Source of the DNA: Curvibacter sp.
GTDB lineage: Bacteria > Pseudomonadota > Gammaproteobacteria > Burkholderiales > Burkholderiaceae_C
Direction of reading: 5' to 3'
Assembly: GCA_020621965.1 (NCBI GenBank)
Contig: JAHRYV010000007.1
Coordinates: 1 to 37,665, forward strand
DNA: 37,665 nt
Below the pieces are notes generated by a model, which worked only from the letters and a program-made list of their open reading frames with translations, was not told the DNA's origin and did not search any database. Both the position numbers and the translations under genes were made by a program. Every line of letters begins with the position of its first letter. Within the stretch, counting starts at the first letter, position 1. Positions 34,773 through 37,665 of this stretch are shown here, in pieces.

Positions 34773-37298
34773 TCAAGACTCACTCCAAAAATCCCGCCGA
34801 CACAATCCCCGCGCCGCACAGAACTCGCAGACCGCCCCCTCGCCCAGGGCCGGCAGGGCCGCCCCATCGGCGATGCGTTGCAGATCATCCACGATGCCGT
34901 GAATCAAGGCATCACGCACCTCGACCACGTCCTTCTGCTCGAAAGTCGCGGTGCCATCGCGCTCACCCACATTGACGTAGGCGGCACGCAGCGTGTCCTG
35001 CGGCAACAGCGCGGCATAAAAGGCCAGCTGCGTGTCCTCGAACGGTTCCTTGACGCGCTGGCGCGTCACGCCGGGTGATTCCGTCTTGTAGTCGATCACC
35101 ATCACCTCGCCGCGGCCGCCCTGGTCGACGCGGTCGAGCCGACCGATCAGCGTCAGAGCACCCAGCGGCTGCGCGGCATCGCGCTCGCCTTCGGCGAAGC
35201 GCAGGCCCTCGGCCTCGTGCTGGCCCAGCCATTCGAGGTAGCCCTCGCGCACGCGCGGCCAGGCGGCCTGGAAAGGCAGGAACTCGTCCTCGGCCAGGCG
35301 CTGCGCTGCGGTGACCTCGCGGGCCGCGGCATCCAGCAGCTCGCGTCGCGCCGCCAGGTCCGCCGCCGCCTGGTCCCTGAGCTGGTCGTGGAAGCTCTTG
35401 AGCACCGCGTGCAGCCAGAGGCCGAAATCGCGCTTGTCGAGTTCGCCTTCCAGCTCCTCGGCCTCCTTCAAGCCGAGCTGGCGCAGGGCGAAAAAGCGAT
35501 AGGGGCAGTGGCGCAGGTCCTGGTAGGCGCTGGCGGACAGCCGGGTCAGGCCCAGTTGCGGCGCGGCCGGCGCCGGGCAGCGCCCCGGCGCGGCGGCCAC
35601 CGTGCGCTGCGCCCGCGGGTCGCTCGCCTGCCCGTCCCCCGATTCGAGCCGGATCTGCTGCACCAGCGCACTGGGCAGCAGGGGCTCGCCGCCCTCGTCG
35701 CTGCTGCGCCAGAGCAGGTCGACCTGCGGCATGGACAAGGCGTAATGCCAGGCCGCGCGTAACGCGGCATCCAGCGTCTCGCGCGCCGGCAGGCCGAGCG
35801 CGGCGCGTTGCGCCGCGGTCCACGGGCCGGGCGGCTCGGGGGATGGGTTCAGGCGCAGCTCGTCGCAGCCGGGCAGCACGGCCGCCGCGAAAGGGCGGCC
35901 CAGCATCTGCGCCAGCGGCAGGATGACGGCCTGCTCCTGCGCGGGATAGTCGGGCTTGAAGCTCACCGCCTCCAGCACCTGGTCGACCCAGTGCGTGAAC
36001 TCGCTCAGCGACAGGCGCCGGCGTGCCCACAAGGCATCGTCGGGCAAGGTGGCGCCGCCCTGGGCCAGGCGCAGCGCGGCCAGCACCGCGTCGCCCGCCA
36101 CGTCGTCCTGCAGCAGGGCCCACAGGCCCGTGCGCTGCAGCAGCTCGCGCAGTGCCGGCAACCATTGCGCCAGGGGCCGGCCGCGCTGCAGCGGCTCGCG
36201 CAGCGCCTCCACCTCGGCCAGCAGCGTGACGAGGGCCGGCTGCTCGCGTGTGTCCAGCGCGCCCGCCACGTTGCGCCAGGCGCGCTGGGGCTGGCGGCGC
36301 AGCGCGGCCTCCAGCTGGCGCACGCCCAGGGCGTCGAAGGCGGGCGCGTTCTTCAGCCAGTCCAGCACGACGTCGCTGCTGGCGTTCCAGGCGCCGGCCC
36401 GCAGGGCGCCCATCAGCTGCGCGCCGGCGCGGCTGGTGGACAGCTTCCAGCCGGTCTCGTCGCGAATCTGGATGTCCTGGCTGGCCAGCATGGCACGCAC
36501 ACGCCGCGTCAGGGCCCGGTCGGTGACCACCAGCGCCACCGGCGTGCGCCCGGCCTGCACGTGCCGCAGCACGCAGGCGGCGGCACGCTGCGCCTCGTCC
36601 TGGGCGTCGCGGGCGCGGTGGAAGGCGGGCACGGCGGCGCGGGCCGGCGGCTCGCCGTCGAGCGTGAGCACGGTCATGCGCTCGCCCCACACCGTTTGCA
36701 GGGCGGCGGGCAGCGGGTCGGGCTGGAAACCGGGCACCGCGATCAGCGCATCAGTGGCCGCGATCACACGCGGCTCGTAGAGCACGTCACTGGCGTAGGA
36801 AGAGTTGGCCGCCCAGGCCACGGCCAGCTGGGCCACGACCGCTTCCAGCAGCAGGGCGCCGGCCTCCATGCCGGTCGCTGCGGCGCTGCGGGCACGGGCC
36901 GCCCAGGCCGCGCGTTGCGCGGGGGGCACGGCCGCGGCCAGCGGCCCCAACTGCTGCGCGGCTTCGAGCAGCAACGGCGTGGCGGCCTCGGCGCGGGCCC
37001 CGAGCCCGGCCTCTTCCAGCAGGGCGCGCGCCGTCAGCACGTCGAGCGCCGCCTCGAAGCTCAGGTCGGTCGGCCCCGGCGTGAAACCGCCCAGGCTGCG
37101 GCACCAGTTCTGCGTAGTCTCGAAGCGCGGCGCAAAGCCGTCGGGGTGCTGGCGGGCCCACAGGCGCGCGGCCTGCGGCATCAGTTGCGCATAGGGCAGC
37201 AGGACCACGGTGCGGGCCGGATGCGCGGCGCGCGCGCGCATGTGGGCATCGATGCCGGCCAGCCACTGCTGCCAACGAGAGTCCGGGGTTTCTGTCAC
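34773..37298 (-). CDS. addB: AddB-like PD-(D/E)XK nuclease with iron-sulfur cluster
   Basis: 841 residues from a GTG at 37298 (VTETPDSRWQQWL); the frame is open further upstream but runs into trxA. The N-terminal half is a degenerate UvrD-like domain without a Walker A motif (TVVLLPYAQLMPQAARLW), as usual in proteobacterial AddB-type proteins. The C-terminal nuclease has GEVMVIDYKTESPG and DTQLAFYAALL. The four cysteines expected for a [4Fe-4S] nuclease clasp are present: one in LRHCPYRFFALRQLGL and three in CEFCAARGLCRRDFW. It pairs with AddA to process double-strand breaks. It lies divergent from trxA with 46 bases between start codons, and the addA-like gene follows after the inverted-repeat spacer. 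Confidence 0.9.
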   Translation of the reverse strand: MTETPDSRWQQWLAGIDAHMRARAAHPARTVVLLPYAQLMPQAARLWARQHPDGFAPRFETTQNWCRSLGGFTPGPTDLSFEAALDVLTARALLEEAGLGARAEAATPLLLEAAQQLGPLAAAVPPAQRAAWAARARSAAATGMEAGALLLEAVVAQLAVAWAANSSYASDVLYEPRVIAATDALIAVPGFQPDPLPAALQTVWGERMTVLTLDGEPPARAAVPAFHRARDAQDEAQRAAACVLRHVQAGRTPVALVVTDRALTRRVRAMLASQDIQIRDETGWKLSTSRAGAQLMGALRAGAWNASSDVVLDWLKNAPAFDALGVRQLEAALRRQPQRAWRNVAGALDTREQPALVTLLAEVEALREPLQRGRPLAQWLPALRELLQRTGLWALLQDDVAGDAVLAALRLAQGGATLPDDALWARRRLSLSEFTHWVDQVLEAVSFKPDYPAQEQAVILPLAQMLGRPFAAAVLPGCDELRLNPSPEPPGPWTAAQRAALGLPARETLDAALRAAWHYALSMPQVDLLWRSSDEGGEPLLPSALVQQIRLESGDGQASDPRAQRTVAAAPGRCPAPAAPQLGLTRLSASAYQDLRHCPYRFFALRQLGLKEAEELEGELDKRDFGLWLHAVLKSFHDQLRDQAAADLAARRELLDAAAREVTAAQRLAEDEFLPFQAAWPRVREGYLEWLGQHEAEGLRFAEGERDAAQPLGALTLIGRLDRVDQGGRGEVMVIDYKTESPGVTRQRVKEPFEDTQLAFYAALLPQDTLRAAYVNVGERDGTATFEQKDVVEVRDALIHGIVDDLQRIADGAALPALGEGAVCEFCAARGLCRRDFWSES

Positions 37299-37344
37299 AA
37301 TGCCGCAACTGTAGCCGCATTGCCACAATGAAAAAGGAGCCCAC

Positions 37345-37665
37345 ATGGCCAGCGACCTGATCAAGCATGTTTCCGACGCCTCCTTCGAAAGCGACGTCCT
37401 CAAGGCCAGCCAGCCGGTGCTGGTCGACTACTGGGCCGAGTGGTGCGGCCCCTGCAAGATGATTGCCCCCGTGCTGGACGAAGTGGCCGGCACCTACCAG
37501 GGCAAGCTGCAGGTCGCCAAGATGAACGTGGACGAGAACCGCGACATCCCCGCCAAGTTCGGCATCCGCGGCATTCCCACGCTGATGATCTTCAAGGGCG
37601 GCCAGCTCGCCGCCACCAAGGTCGGCGCCATGAGCAAGGCCCAGCTGACCGCCTTCATCGACCAG
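37345..37665 (+). CDS. trxA: Thioredoxin 1 (partial at window end)
   Basis: 107 codons are present; the usual length is 108-109, so only the final residue or two and the stop are missing. The catalytic site [13 protein letters not shown] has the classic WCGPC, with the cis-Pro in [14 protein letters not shown]. It starts [14 protein letters not shown], with AGGAG 5 bases before the ATG. Thioredoxin reduces protein disulfides in the cytoplasm using electrons from thioredoxin reductase. In many betaproteobacteria rho follows directly; that lies outside the window. Confidence 0.97.
   Translation, partial: MASDLIKHVSDASFESDVLKASQPVLVDYWAEWCGPCKMIAPVLDEVAGTYQGKLQVAKMNVDENRDIPAKFGIRGIPTLMIFKGGQLAATKVGAMSKAQLTAFIDQ

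Overview
The window comes from the chromosome of a high-GC betaproteobacterium, most likely Burkholderiales and probably Comamonadaceae. This rests on the GC-rich coding sequence, the protein families and the gene neighbourhoods; no rRNA or species-level marker is present, so the placement is inference. Nearly everything is chromosomal core or near-core sequence. There is no phage, IS transposase, tRNA, rRNA or CRISPR array.

Layout. 1-70 is the tail of a membrane pyrophosphatase (hppA) with a strong terminator. 222-749 encodes an unrecognised protein. 868-6355 is a sensory locus: a NarL/FixJ response regulator on the plus strand converges on a tightly packed minus-strand operon of TonB-dependent receptor, ABC_sub_bind-type periplasmic protein and hybrid histidine kinase. 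6356-6849 is non-coding and holds an unusual inverted-repeat element packed with hairpins. 6850-10005 is a molybdenum cofactor operon (moaA, mobA, moeA). 10033-18437 is a probable four-gene minus-strand operon: RND adaptor, RND pump, P-type cation ATPase, and a CSS-motif/EAL phosphodiesterase overlapping the ATPase by 4 bp.

18586-22058 is the rnhA / yafS-like methyltransferase / gloB / mltD block, in the same order as in E. coli; the methyltransferase and gloB are divergent and their start codons overlap. 22055-24784 is an SsuABC/TauABC-type importer operon. A MAPEG-family gene follows, then recR, ybaB and dnaX in the classic DNA-repair/replication order. A novel lipoprotein gene and the SRP RNA gene (ffs) lie just upstream of dnaX. 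29690-31012 is a PP_4765-type flavoprotein. 31172-37298 is an AddA/AddB-like helicase-nuclease pair, split by a 380-bp spacer with a large inverted repeat. trxA begins at 37345 and runs off the end.

Most notable signals: (1) the roughly 400-bp element upstream of moaA, with near-identical terminal inverted repeats and at least seven different hairpins; (2) a run of nine A in dnaX exactly where a shorter gamma-like subunit could be made, with stops close by in both alternative frames; (3) the receptor/binding-protein/kinase cassette as a possible outer-membrane-to-cytoplasm sensing system; (4) an addA gene whose first 30 or so codons appear scrambled by small indels next to an inverted-repeat insertion; (5) the coupling of a c-di-GMP phosphodiesterase to a cation ATPase.
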